DNA of 11,033 bases from Paludibacter sp. GTDB lineage: Bacteria; Bacteroidota; Bacteroidia; Bacteroidales; Paludibacteraceae. Every line of letters starts with the position of its first letter. Positions within the stretch are counted from its first letter, which is position 1. This document shows, piece by piece, positions 1-6,635 of the stretch. The notes under the pieces were generated by a model that was not told where the DNA came from, did not search any database, and saw nothing but the letters and a program-made list of their open reading frames with translations. A program made the position numbers and the translations under genes. Location of the stretch: positions 1-11,033 of the forward strand of contig WRGS01000196.1 in assembly GCA_009787075.1 (NCBI GenBank), given 5' to 3'.

Positions 1-388
1 CTTTTAATATTAAATCTTTCTTTACATTTTCTATAACAACTTTATTAGAATTGACATCGAAATATACCATTATACTATCAGCCCCCCAAAATTCAATACA
101 AATAAATTGAAATGGCAACAAAAAGATATTTTCTGTTTGAGTAATTTGTGCCTCATTAGACTTTATTGATATTTTATGAAAACCATATTTAAGATTTTTG
201 AAATAAAGATTAGATTGGTATGGAGAACAAAATAACGAATCCTTAACAATTTCTGTGCTATCAATTTGTAAGACAAAATCAATCGATTTCCAATTATAAT
301 TACCAATGTAAATTTTTGTGTTTTGTTTGAAAAACATCAAAAATACAATTACAATAAGTACACAAACAATAATAATTTTTCTTTTCAT
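1..388 (-). CDS. Membrane-anchored hypothetical protein, C-terminus cut by window edge
   Basis: An open frame of 129 codons starts at the ATG at 388-386 and stays open to the left edge, so the C-terminus is missing. The start MKRKIIIVCVLIVIVFLMFF is a basic tip followed by about 16 hydrophobic residues, a signal anchor or uncleaved signal peptide with no lipobox cysteine. The rest (from about residue 21) is rich in Ile, Asn, Lys and aromatics with alternating hydrophobics, suggesting an extracytoplasmic beta-rich domain. I do not recognise the family. It follows the 50-aa ORF at 429-581 on the same strand after 40 nt, and no TAnnTTTG box lies in that gap, so it is probably co-transcribed from further upstream. 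Its base composition is more AT-rich than ftsQ and the genes to the right, which suggests accessory DNA. Confidence 0.7.
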   Translation of the reverse strand, partial: MKRKIIIVCVLIVIVFLMFFKQNTKIYIGNYNWKSIDFVLQIDSTEIVKDSLFCSPYQSNLYFKNLKYGFHKISIKSNEAQITQTENIFLLPFQFICIEFWGADSIMVYFDVNSNKVVIENVKKDLILK

Positions 389-411
389 AAATACATCTTT
401 CGTTAGTTTGG

Positions 412-495
412 AATATAAGAATTTATAATTAGCTAACGCTGACCGTTGGTTCGATTTTATCATACTTTTTTTGTTTTTTCGCATTTAAAATGTTT
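412..495. repeat. Dispersed repeat, copy 1
   Basis: This block shares several segments in the same order with 5450-5516: TATAAGAATTTATAA, ATTTTATCATACT, a T-rich run, then TTTCGCATTT and AAATG. The copies differ in the middle. Copy 1 has about 23 nt (430-453) between the first two segments, which as plus-strand RNA can form an 8-bp stem with two G-U pairs (AGCTAACG with CGTTGGTT, 5-nt loop). Copy 2 has only CTCAA there. The block overlaps the 3' end of the small ORF at 429-581. Confidence 0.55.
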
Positions 496-581
496 ACCTC
501 ACCCCTATCAAATTGCAAATTCGGCAAAACGATAAATAATAAACATAATATTACAACTATTGTAACTATGGTATTTTTCAT
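429..581 (-). CDS. Small single-pass membrane peptide (50 aa), hypothetical
   Basis: A 50-codon frame runs from the ATG at 581-579 to TAA at 431-429. The N-terminus MKNTIVTIVVILCLLFIVLP is a clear membrane segment. The remaining 30 residues are polar and lysine-rich (about residues 34-42, then DKIEPTVSVS). Its ATG overlaps the TGA of the upstream broken lipoprotein gene as ATGA, typical of translational coupling, which argues that it is real despite its size. The last third (429 to about 495) lies within a sequence repeated at about 5450-5516, so the C-terminal residues may come from an inserted or shared non-coding element rather than from selection on the peptide. Function unknown. Confidence 0.5.
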   Translation of the reverse strand: MKNTIVTIVVILCLLFIVLPNLQFDRGEVNILNAKKQKKYDKIEPTVSVS

Positions 582-1224
582 TTTGGCGCTATGTTATTTC
601 CCTTTATTTTCCAAAGTTCATTATCATCAAAGGTTTTAAAAGAAAATAATGAATCAGGAATTGTTATGTCAAGCATCAATTTATTCCATTTGTAATCTTC
701 TATGTTAATCGAATTTGTTTTGACTTGAAAATATGAACAGGTATTATCGCAATCAAAACAATCTATACAAGTAGGTATTTTTTTACCTTTACATACACAT
801 TATTGACTTTTATATTAATTGGAATACAATACGCTCCTTTATCAAAAGGTGGTAAAGCAATAGAATCATTATTAATGTATAGATAACTATTCTTTTGAAT
901 TATCGTTTACATCTACACAAATCCATTTATCATTATTTTTTATTGAGAATGTTTTTCTAATTCTTATTGTAGGAGCATAATCAAAACTGTTGAGTATGAT
1001 ACGAGATTTGTCTTTGCTCCATTTACCAATAGAATAATATTGATTACAAGGCGTAAGTATTTTGTTATATGCATAATAAAAAGTTGAATCTGAATAAAAT
1101 ACAAAAGAGTGTGTTTCCCAATTTTTTCTGTTTGTATATTTATATTCTTTTTCCAACAATAATTCATTAGAAATGCAAGAAACAAGACACGCTGTAATTG
1201 CTAAAATAAATAATATTTTTTTAT
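578..1224 (-). pseudogene. Disrupted lipoprotein gene (about 215 aa if repaired), three single-base lesions
   Basis: Translating upstream of the longest open piece gives KKILFILAITACLVSC, a typical lipoprotein signal ending in the lipobox LVSC, but there is no start codon. The sequence reads AAGATAAAAAAATA where AAGATGAAAAAAATA would supply Met directly in frame, so one G is missing near 1223. The frame then meets TAG at 889-887. Coding sense continues in the +1 frame after an AAAA run (893-896), with residues such as SIALPPFDKGAYC. It shifts back at a run of seven A (778-784) and ends in TGA at 580-578, overlapping the next ATG. The last part carries CIDCFDCDNTC (769-737), a CxxCxxCxxxC spacing. 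Early residues with FYSDSTFYY and SIGKWSKDKSRIILNS look like the beta-strand repeats of small Bacteroidota lipoproteins. Function unknown. The lesions could be real decay or homopolymer sequencing errors. Confidence 0.65.
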
Positions 1225-1277
1225 CTTATTAGTTTTCTTGCTTGAACAAGATGAAAATTTGTATAATTTACTGATAT

Positions 1278-2036
1278 TTATCTGTCAATTTTTGTACAAA
1301 CAATTTGGTCGGTTTTTAAACTTACATCAATGGTTTTATAGCGATTCCAGCCGATTTGAGAAAATCCTTCGGAGTAAAGAGTTTTAAGTTTGTCGAATTT
1401 TTTTTCGATATTTGTCAAATCGCCAAAAATAATAATACCGCTGCCCACACGCGGAACAAGTTCAATTTGCTTATTATCAACAACATAAATTTGTTCAATC
1501 TGTGCGTTCCAAAATTTATCTTTTTCAATAAACGAAATAAAATCAAAAAGTTCTCCTTTTGCAAAAGTTGCAGTAATAACACCCGAAGCCACAGGCACAT
1601 AAGCCGAAAAATTTATTGAAACAGGAAAAATTTTGCGTTCCGAATCTACATAATAACTTTCGCTGTTTGTCATCACGCGAAATTTTGGAGTGCGCTGCTT
1701 AACATCAACATTCATTACCCCAGAAGTTGTCAGGTAACATTCTACCGATTTTATTGTCGGGTTTTTGTTCAGCAATTCATTTTCAAGCGTTTCGATTTTT
1801 AATTTTGTAACCGATTTGCCAACAGGATTTAATTTGCTTTTTTTAATAAAATCTTCAATGGTTTTACTGTCAAGCATTTTTATTTTATCATAATTTAAAA
1901 TACTTACATTTACCGATTTACAAACGTCATTGTTTTTATTTTCAGAAAAAAAGACAAATGCAGCCAGCAAATAGCCGACTGCAATTATCACTGCTGCGAT
2001 AATAAAAATTTTTATTATCAGATTTTTATTTCGCAT
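1278..2036 (-). CDS. ftsQ: Cell division protein FtsQ
   Basis: A bitopic inner-membrane protein of the divisome; in other bacteria FtsQ bridges early and late division proteins (FtsB/FtsL). The 252 residues begin with a short basic cytoplasmic tip and one membrane helix (about 11-30), then a Bacteroidota-type domain starting VCKSVNVSI, consistent with POTRA at about 38-105. The beta domain contains YYVDSERKIFPVSINFSAYVPVASG (about 128-152), which matches the conserved block of FtsQ in this phylum. Length is usual for the group. The ATG lies 1 nt after the stop of the upstream M13 peptidase gene, so the two are almost certainly co-transcribed and probably translationally coupled. Unusually, murC is not upstream and ftsA is not downstream; a broken lipoprotein gene follows after about 53 nt. 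Confidence 0.85.
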   Translation of the reverse strand: MRNKNLIIKIFIIAAVIIAVGYLLAAFVFFSENKNNDVCKSVNVSILNYDKIKMLDSKTIEDFIKKSKLNPVGKSVTKLKIETLENELLNKNPTIKSVECYLTTSGVMNVDVKQRTPKFRVMTNSESYYVDSERKIFPVSINFSAYVPVASGVITATFAKGELFDFISFIEKDKFWNAQIEQIYVVDNKQIELVPRVGSGIIIFGDLTNIEKKFDKLKTLYSEGFSQIGWNRYKTIDVSLKTDQIVCTKIDR

Positions 2037-2037
2037 G

Positions 2038-4071
2038 TTACCAAATATTTACACGATTTTCAGGCGCAATATACATTGGGTCGCTTGGCTGTACGTCGAA
2101 TGCGCTGTACCAACTGTCCTGATGCGGAAGTTGCCCATTAACGCGCCATTTTCCAAGCGCATGCGGGTCAGATTTTGTGTTTTGGAGAATTTGTTCCGGG
2201 CGTATGTTGCCAGCCCAAACGCCTGCATAAGCAATGTAGAAGCGTTGTTCGGGCGTGTAACCGTCCAAAACAGGCAATTTTTTGCTTTTGGTTGCACTTT
2301 GAAATGCTTTGAAAGCGACTTTCAAACCTCCGTAGTCAGCAATATTTTCACCCAAAGTAAAACGACCGTTGGCGTGAACGCCGGGGGCTACGTAAATGCT
2401 GTCGAAGAAATTCGCCATTGTTTTTGCGCGCGCATCAAACTGTTCTTTGTCTTTTGCCGTCCACCAATTTTTCATATTTCCGTCTTTATCGTATTGACAG
2501 CCCTGGTCGTCAAATCCGTGCGTCATTTCGTGTCCGATAACAACTCCAATTGCGCCGTAATTGAACGCATCGTCAGCACTCATATCAAAGAACGGATATT
2601 GCAAAATGCCTGCTGGGAAGCAAATTTCGTTAGTTGTAGGATTATAATATGCGTTTACCGTTTGCGGCGTCATGTGCCATTCGTCTTTATCAACAGGTTT
2701 GCCGAGTTTTGAAATGTTATAATCCATTTCAAATTTGTTGGCGCGTTGAATATTGGCATAATACGAATCTTTTTTAATATCAAGTTTGGAATAATCACGC
2801 CATTTATCAGGATAACCAATTTTTATGTGAAAAGTGCTAAGTTTTTCCAACGCTTTCTGTTTGGTGCTGTCGGTCATCCATGTAAGTTCTTTAATGCGTT
2901 CTCCGAGTGCAGTTTGCAGATTTTTAACCAATTGCATCATACGTTTTTTATTTTCTGCCGGAAAATACTGTTTCACATACATTTGCCCCACTGCTTCGCC
3001 GAGAGTTCCATTGATTGTGCTTACAGCGCGTTTCCAACGCGGTTGAGGCTCTTTTTTGCCGCTCATTGTTTTTCCATAAAAATCAAAATTCTGCATATAA
3101 ATATCATCGTTCAAAAATGACGCTGCCTGATCAATTACGCACCACGCAAGATAAGATTTCTGTTCGTCAAGCGGTGTTGAACCAATAATATCGCTAACTG
3201 CATGCAAATGTTCTTTTTGCCCAACATTAACAGAATCAATTTTTTTCGCGCCAATTTCATTAAAAAATTTAACCCAATCAATATTTTCCGACAGTTTTTG
3301 AACATCGGCAATAGCCATTTTATTATAATTTTTCTGAACATCGCGCAATGTAACATTATCGTAAGCGGCTTTGGCAAGCGCAGTTTCGATTTTCATTACC
3401 GCTTGCATACTTTTTTGAGCCGCCGCCGCATCGTAGCCACAAAGCATAAACATTTTTACAATATGTTGCTTGTAAGCGTTGCGGATTTTAGTATTATCAG
3501 CGTCATTTTCAAGATAATACTCGCGTTCGCCCATTGCATATCCGCTTTGATATGTCTGCATCAAATAAGCATTGCTGTTCATATCGTCCACGCTAACGTA
3601 GAAACCGAAATATGCGCCTGTGCCGTCCATTGCAAGCGCGGGCAACATTGCAACAAGTTCCTGCGTGGATTTCAACGCATTGATTTGGTCTAATTGCGCC
3701 TTAATCGGTTGGTAGCCATCGGCGTTGAGTTTCACGCTGTCGAGGGCGAGATTGTACAGGTCGGCAATTTTTTGTTCCACCGTTCCCTCTTTGTTGTCGT
3801 TTTTGGCAAGTCCCAAAATCAAATCATTCAATTGTTTGCGGTTGTTTTCCGCAAGTTTGTCGAACGAGCCGAAACGCGAATACTCATCTGTCAGCGGATT
3901 GAGTTTTTGCCAACCACCTGTTGCAAATTGATAAAAATCTGCTTTTGGCGAAGTTAGAGTGTCTAAATTGTCAAGCGAAATGCCCGCGCCTTTCTTATCC
4001 TGACACCCTGTAAAGTTTAATGTAGTCATCACAAATAAAAATAAAACTGAAATTTTTGTAATTTGCTTCAT
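2038..4071 (-). CDS. pepO: M13 family zinc metallopeptidase (PepO/neprilysin-like), lipoprotein
   Basis: A secreted, lipid-anchored zinc endopeptidase likely to act on peptides in the periplasm or at the outer membrane. Starting at the ATG at 4071 the protein is 677 aa, with a signal peptide of about 22 residues ending FTGC (lipidated Cys23). An upstream in-frame ATG at 4107 would add 12 residues before the signal and is less likely. The catalytic core is complete: HEMTH at 514-518 (zinc ligands H514 and H518, base E515) and ENIADYGG with E575 as third ligand and D579, spaced as in neprilysin. NAYYNPTTNEICFPAGI precedes the active site. The C-terminus DPMYIAPENRVNIW matches the family end motif but lacks the Cys found in eukaryotic members. 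A TACCTTTG promoter box lies about 75 nt upstream. ftsQ follows after 1 nt. Confidence 0.93.
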   Translation of the reverse strand: MKQITKISVLFLFVMTTLNFTGCQDKKGAGISLDNLDTLTSPKADFYQFATGGWQKLNPLTDEYSRFGSFDKLAENNRKQLNDLILGLAKNDNKEGTVEQKIADLYNLALDSVKLNADGYQPIKAQLDQINALKSTQELVAMLPALAMDGTGAYFGFYVSVDDMNSNAYLMQTYQSGYAMGEREYYLENDADNTKIRNAYKQHIVKMFMLCGYDAAAAQKSMQAVMKIETALAKAAYDNVTLRDVQKNYNKMAIADVQKLSENIDWVKFFNEIGAKKIDSVNVGQKEHLHAVSDIIGSTPLDEQKSYLAWCVIDQAASFLNDDIYMQNFDFYGKTMSGKKEPQPRWKRAVSTINGTLGEAVGQMYVKQYFPAENKKRMMQLVKNLQTALGERIKELTWMTDSTKQKALEKLSTFHIKIGYPDKWRDYSKLDIKKDSYYANIQRANKFEMDYNISKLGKPVDKDEWHMTPQTVNAYYNPTTNEICFPAGILQYPFFDMSADDAFNYGAIGVVIGHEMTHGFDDQGCQYDKDGNMKNWWTAKDKEQFDARAKTMANFFDSIYVAPGVHANGRFTLGENIADYGGLKVAFKAFQSATKSKKLPVLDGYTPEQRFYIAYAGVWAGNIRPEQILQNTKSDPHALGKWRVNGQLPHQDSWYSAFDVQPSDPMYIAPENRVNIW

Positions 4072-4146
4072 CTTATTAAAATTTTTTATTAAAAGATTAA
4101 AAATCAATTGTTTATATAAATATTTCCGTCAAAAAAAATAGAAATG

Positions 4147-4154
4147 CAAAGGTA
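4147..4154 (-). promoter_or_regulatory. Promoter -7 box for the M13 peptidase-ftsQ unit
   Basis: On the minus strand TACCTTTG matches the Bacteroidota -7 consensus TAnnTTTG. It lies about 75 nt before the chosen start at 4071. No TTG box is seen at the usual 19-nt spacing, so the -33 element is weak or absent. Confidence 0.55.
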
Positions 4155-4255
4155 GGAAAAAAATTGAAATTTGACTGTTTTTATTTTGAAAAATTAACAA
4201 TGCGTTAAAGTTTGTGCCAAATGCAAATCTTTTAATATTAAATACTCTGTTTTTT

Positions 4256-5263
4256 TTAACATCTTTCCAATACAGAAAACCGCGTCAATTCCACTTTTGG
4301 AGAAATATAATGGGGCTTCACAGGCTCTTCTTTCATTAAGTCGGTGGAGAGGTATTTTTTGTTACAATCGGCAAAAACAGTAGCAACAACCGCATCGTAA
4401 CCATATTTTTCCTGTAACAGAATAGCGCCAAGTAAATTTGCACCCGAAGAAATTCCAACCGCCAAACCAAAATTATAGGCTAATTTCTGCGTCATCAAAA
4501 TAGCATCTCCATCCGAGACTTGAACTATTTCGTCCAACGTACTTGTGCTTATAATTTCAGGAATAAACTCATCGGAAAGTCCCTGTATTCTATGACAGCC
4601 TACTTTATGTCCGACAGTTAAAACAGGACTTTCTGTCGGTTCCAATGGGTGAATCTTTGCATTTTTATTCACTTTGCGGATTGCCTTTCCAACCCCCACA
4701 ACCGTACCACCTGTGCCTACTCCTGCAACAAATACATCGGGCGACAAGCCTTCTTTCTCCAATTGTCGAATAATTTCAACGCCTGTATTCTCTTCGTGAG
4801 CTTTGACATTGTTTACATTAGCAAACTGGCATGGTAAAAATATTTTTGCATCTGCAGCAGCCATTTCCCGCGAAAGTTCAATACTTCTCACAAAACCGCC
4901 TTCCTCTTTGGATACAAGAACAAGTTCTGCACCAAAATTTTTTAAAAGCAATTTACGTTCTTCACTCACCCAATCGGGCATAATGATGCGGATTTTATGT
5001 CCTAACATTCTGCCCAATGCGGTAAAGGCGATACCTGCGTTTCCGCTTGTAACCTCTACAATAACCGAATCAGGATTTATTGTGCCGTTTTTGTACGCTT
5101 CCGACAGGATAGACAACGCCATTCGGTCTTTGATACTGCCCGAAAAGTTGTAATATTCACATTTAGCATATACAACTCCCTTTTTCCCATTGTATTGGTA
5201 ATGAACGCCTATCATTGGGGTATTACCTATCATACGGTTTAAATCTTTCAGTATGTCTTTCAT
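4256..5263 (-). CDS. cysK: PLP-dependent cysteine synthase family enzyme (O-acetylserine sulfhydrylase-like)
   Basis: A fold-type II PLP enzyme of 335 aa, expected to make L-cysteine from O-acetylserine and sulfide by beta-replacement. Visible motifs: IGNTPMIGV at 12-20; PLP-binding lysine K45 in NFSGSIKDR; the substrate loop TSGNAG at 72-77; the phosphate-binding loop GVGTGGT at 181-187; HRIQGL at 224-229; GISSGAN at 270-276 with the serine that contacts the pyridine nitrogen. Two positions depart from classical CysK: the loop is usually TSGNTG, and the lysine block usually starts NP rather than NF. The protein is about 20-25 residues longer than E. coli CysK at the C-terminus. A related activity such as cystathionine beta-synthase or another beta-replacement cannot be excluded. 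The gene is monocistronic by layout, with its promoter box only 5 nt before the ATG. Confidence 0.85.
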   Translation of the reverse strand: MKDILKDLNRMIGNTPMIGVHYQYNGKKGVVYAKCEYYNFSGSIKDRMALSILSEAYKNGTINPDSVIVEVTSGNAGIAFTALGRMLGHKIRIIMPDWVSEERKLLLKNFGAELVLVSKEEGGFVRSIELSREMAAADAKIFLPCQFANVNNVKAHEENTGVEIIRQLEKEGLSPDVFVAGVGTGGTVVGVGKAIRKVNKNAKIHPLEPTESPVLTVGHKVGCHRIQGLSDEFIPEIISTSTLDEIVQVSDGDAILMTQKLAYNFGLAVGISSGANLLGAILLQEKYGYDAVVATVFADCNKKYLSTDLMKEEPVKPHYISPKVELTRFSVLERC

Positions 5264-5268
5264 AAATG

Positions 5269-5276
5269 CAAAGATA
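5269..5276 (-). promoter_or_regulatory. Promoter -7 box of the cysteine synthase gene, nearly leaderless
   Basis: Minus-strand TATCTTTG fits TAnnTTTG exactly and is followed by CATTT and the ATG. Transcription would start within a few nt of the start codon, so the mRNA would have almost no leader. No TTG is visible at the 19-nt spacing upstream. The next in-frame Met (residue 11) would give a leader of about 30 nt but would remove the usual N-terminal segment. Confidence 0.6.
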
Positions 5277-5449
5277 GAATTTTTTATTGAAAGTTGAAAA
5301 TTAAAATTTATTTTTTTTGTTAAAATTTAAGAAAAATCTTAATTTTTAATTTCATTGCTTTTTAGCACACGATGACACAGTTTAAATCAGATTTTTACAG
5401 ATTTAAGCAACCGCCCCCGTTACGTCAAATTTGCTATGCGGAATATTTT

Positions 5450-5503
5450 GAGTATAAGAATTTATAACTCAATTTTATCATACTCTTTTTATTTTCTTTT
5501 TTC
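5450..5503 (+). terminator. Terminator-like hairpin and T-rich tract (plus strand)
   Basis: GAGTAT at 5450-5455 pairs with ATACTC at 5480-5485, with some further A-T pairing inside the AT-rich loop. Directly after the stem comes TTTTTATTTTCTTTTTTC. The order stem then U-run fits a weak intrinsic terminator for plus-strand RNA. Both flanking genes are on the minus strand, so what it would terminate is unclear; it may instead be part of the repeat. Confidence 0.35.
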
Positions 5504-5516
5504 GCATTTTAAATGC
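5450..5516. repeat. Dispersed repeat, copy 2, with palindrome
   Basis: This shares ordered segments with about 412-495: TATAAGAATTTATAA, ATTTTATCATACT, a T-rich run, TTTCGCATTT, AAATG. Near its right end GCATTTTAAATGC (about 5504-5516) is a perfect palindrome around one central T. Its left part forms a hairpin described separately. It lies wholly between genes, unlike copy 1. Confidence 0.55.
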
Positions 5517-5571
5517 TTATTCTAAATTCTGCTGCATTGTAAGCCAAACAATAGAATTTTATTAAACAAAA

Positions 5572-6633
5572 TCAAATTTTTGCCAAAATAAAATCTGCGA
5601 GCGTTATTGCAGTCATTGCCTCAACAACAGGCACAGCACGCGGCACAAGGCAAACATCATGTCTGCCGTCAATTTTGATTTCGGTTGCATTACCTTGAAT
5701 ATCAACAGTTTGTTGCCTTTGTCCAATGGAACTTGCAGGTTTGAACAGCACACGAAAATAAACAGGCATTCCATTTGAAATTCCGCCCTGAATTCCGCCC
5801 GAATTGTTGGTTGCTGTAAGTATTTTTCCATTTTTTGAAATAAAAATATCGTTTTGCTCCGAGCCTGTTTGTGTAACACCTTCAAAACCAATACCATAAT
5901 CAAAACCGTGAACAGCAGGAATACTTAACATTGCCGCTGCAAGCCGCGCCTGTAATTTGTCAAAAATCGGTTCGCCGATTCCTGCACAAAGTCCTGATAC
6001 AACGCAAGTTACTGTTCCACCGATGCTGTCGCCCTGTTCTTTTATTTTTTTTAAGAAATCCAGCATTTCATCTGCCAAATCTGCCTGCGGACAACGAACA
6101 GGAGATTTTTCAATTGTAGAAAAATCAATTTCTTCTATTGGAACGGAAATTTTGTAACTGCCTATTTGTGAAGTAAATGCGTTAATATAAATTCCTTTTT
6201 CTCGCAAAATCATTTTGGCAAATGCGCCTGCAACAACTCGCGCAGCGGTTTCACGGGCAGAACTGCGTCCACCGCCACGAAAATCTCGAATTCCATATTT
6301 TTTAAAGTAGGTAAAATCGGCGTGCGAAGGACGAAAAATATTTTTAAAATTTTCATAATCAACACTTCGCGCATTTTCGTTTTCAATAATAAAAGCAATA
6401 GGCGCGCCTGTGGTTTTGCCCTCAAAAATTCCTGAAAGGAAAATAACTTCGTCGCTTTCAGTACGTTGCGAGGCAAATTCCGACTGTGCGGTGCGGCGGC
6501 GTTTCATTTCATTTTGTAAAAAATCAAAATCCACAACCACAGCCGACAGACAACCATCAATAACGCCTCCTATAACCGCTCCGTGCGACTCTCCAAAAGA
6601 AGTAAAACGAAAATTAGTTCCAAAGGCATTCAT
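5572..6633 (-). CDS. aroC: Chorismate synthase
   Basis: Catalyses the last shikimate-pathway step, 5-enolpyruvylshikimate-3-phosphate to chorismate, using reduced FMN without net redox change; cytoplasmic. From the ATG at 6633 it is 353 aa, the family's usual size. The three signatures are present: GESHGAVIGGVIDG at 14-27 with H17; RPSHAD at 101-106 followed by RDFRGGGRSSARETAARV at about 117-133; and GRHDVCLVPRAVPVVEAM at about 323-340 with the conserved Arg and Asp. An in-frame ATG at 6684 would add 17 arginine-rich residues (MRLRLRRMRRRL) that merely read the slyD cysteine tail in another frame, so it was rejected. The gene starts 2 nt after the slyD-like stop and should share its transcript. 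Confidence 0.95.
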   Translation of the reverse strand: MNAFGTNFRFTSFGESHGAVIGGVIDGCLSAVVVDFDFLQNEMKRRRTAQSEFASQRTESDEVIFLSGIFEGKTTGAPIAFIIENENARSVDYENFKNIFRPSHADFTYFKKYGIRDFRGGGRSSARETAARVVAGAFAKMILREKGIYINAFTSQIGSYKISVPIEEIDFSTIEKSPVRCPQADLADEMLDFLKKIKEQGDSIGGTVTCVVSGLCAGIGEPIFDKLQARLAAAMLSIPAVHGFDYGIGFEGVTQTGSEQNDIFISKNGKILTATNNSGGIQGGISNGMPVYFRVLFKPASSIGQRQQTVDIQGNATEIKIDGRHDVCLVPRAVPVVEAMTAITLADFILAKI

Positions 6634-6635
6634 AC

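Larger units (their letters stand above)
5264..5571. other. Gene-free intergenic stretch between aroC and the cysteine synthase gene
   Basis: This 308-nt gap holds the cysteine synthase promoter at its left end and the second repeat copy on the right. Between them is a 7-bp inverted repeat (TTAAATC at 5382-5388, GATTTAA at 5400-5406) and a local GC-rich patch around 5410-5420 (CCGCCCCCG) that stands out from the AT-rich surroundings. A 31-codon plus-strand ORF (5372-5467) crosses these elements, but nothing convincing supports it as a gene. No RNA gene is recognised. Confidence 0.5.

Noticed and set aside
778..896. Programmed frameshifting in the lipoprotein gene
   Set aside because: Two opposite shifts plus a missing start codon are better explained by decay or homopolymer errors, and no stimulatory structure is evident.
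964..1185. 73-codon frame overlapping the lipoprotein pseudogene
   Set aside because: It begins at a TTG and is out of frame with the lipobox signal, with no coherent domain.
1231..1260. CTTG...CAAG hairpin after ftsQ as a terminator
   Set aside because: The stem is short with bulges and is not followed by a T-run on the minus strand.
2035..2712. 225-codon plus-strand ORF opposite the M13 peptidase gene
   Set aside because: It lies wholly on the antisense of a gene with all catalytic motifs and has no recognisable domain, so it is a shadow.
4072..4107. Upstream ATG for the M13 peptidase
   Set aside because: It would put 12 residues before a standard lipoprotein signal that already begins MKQITK.
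4230..4244. CTTTTAATATTAAAT also present at the left end of the window
   Set aside because: It is a simple AT palindrome. The left copy is coding sequence, so the match is likely chance.
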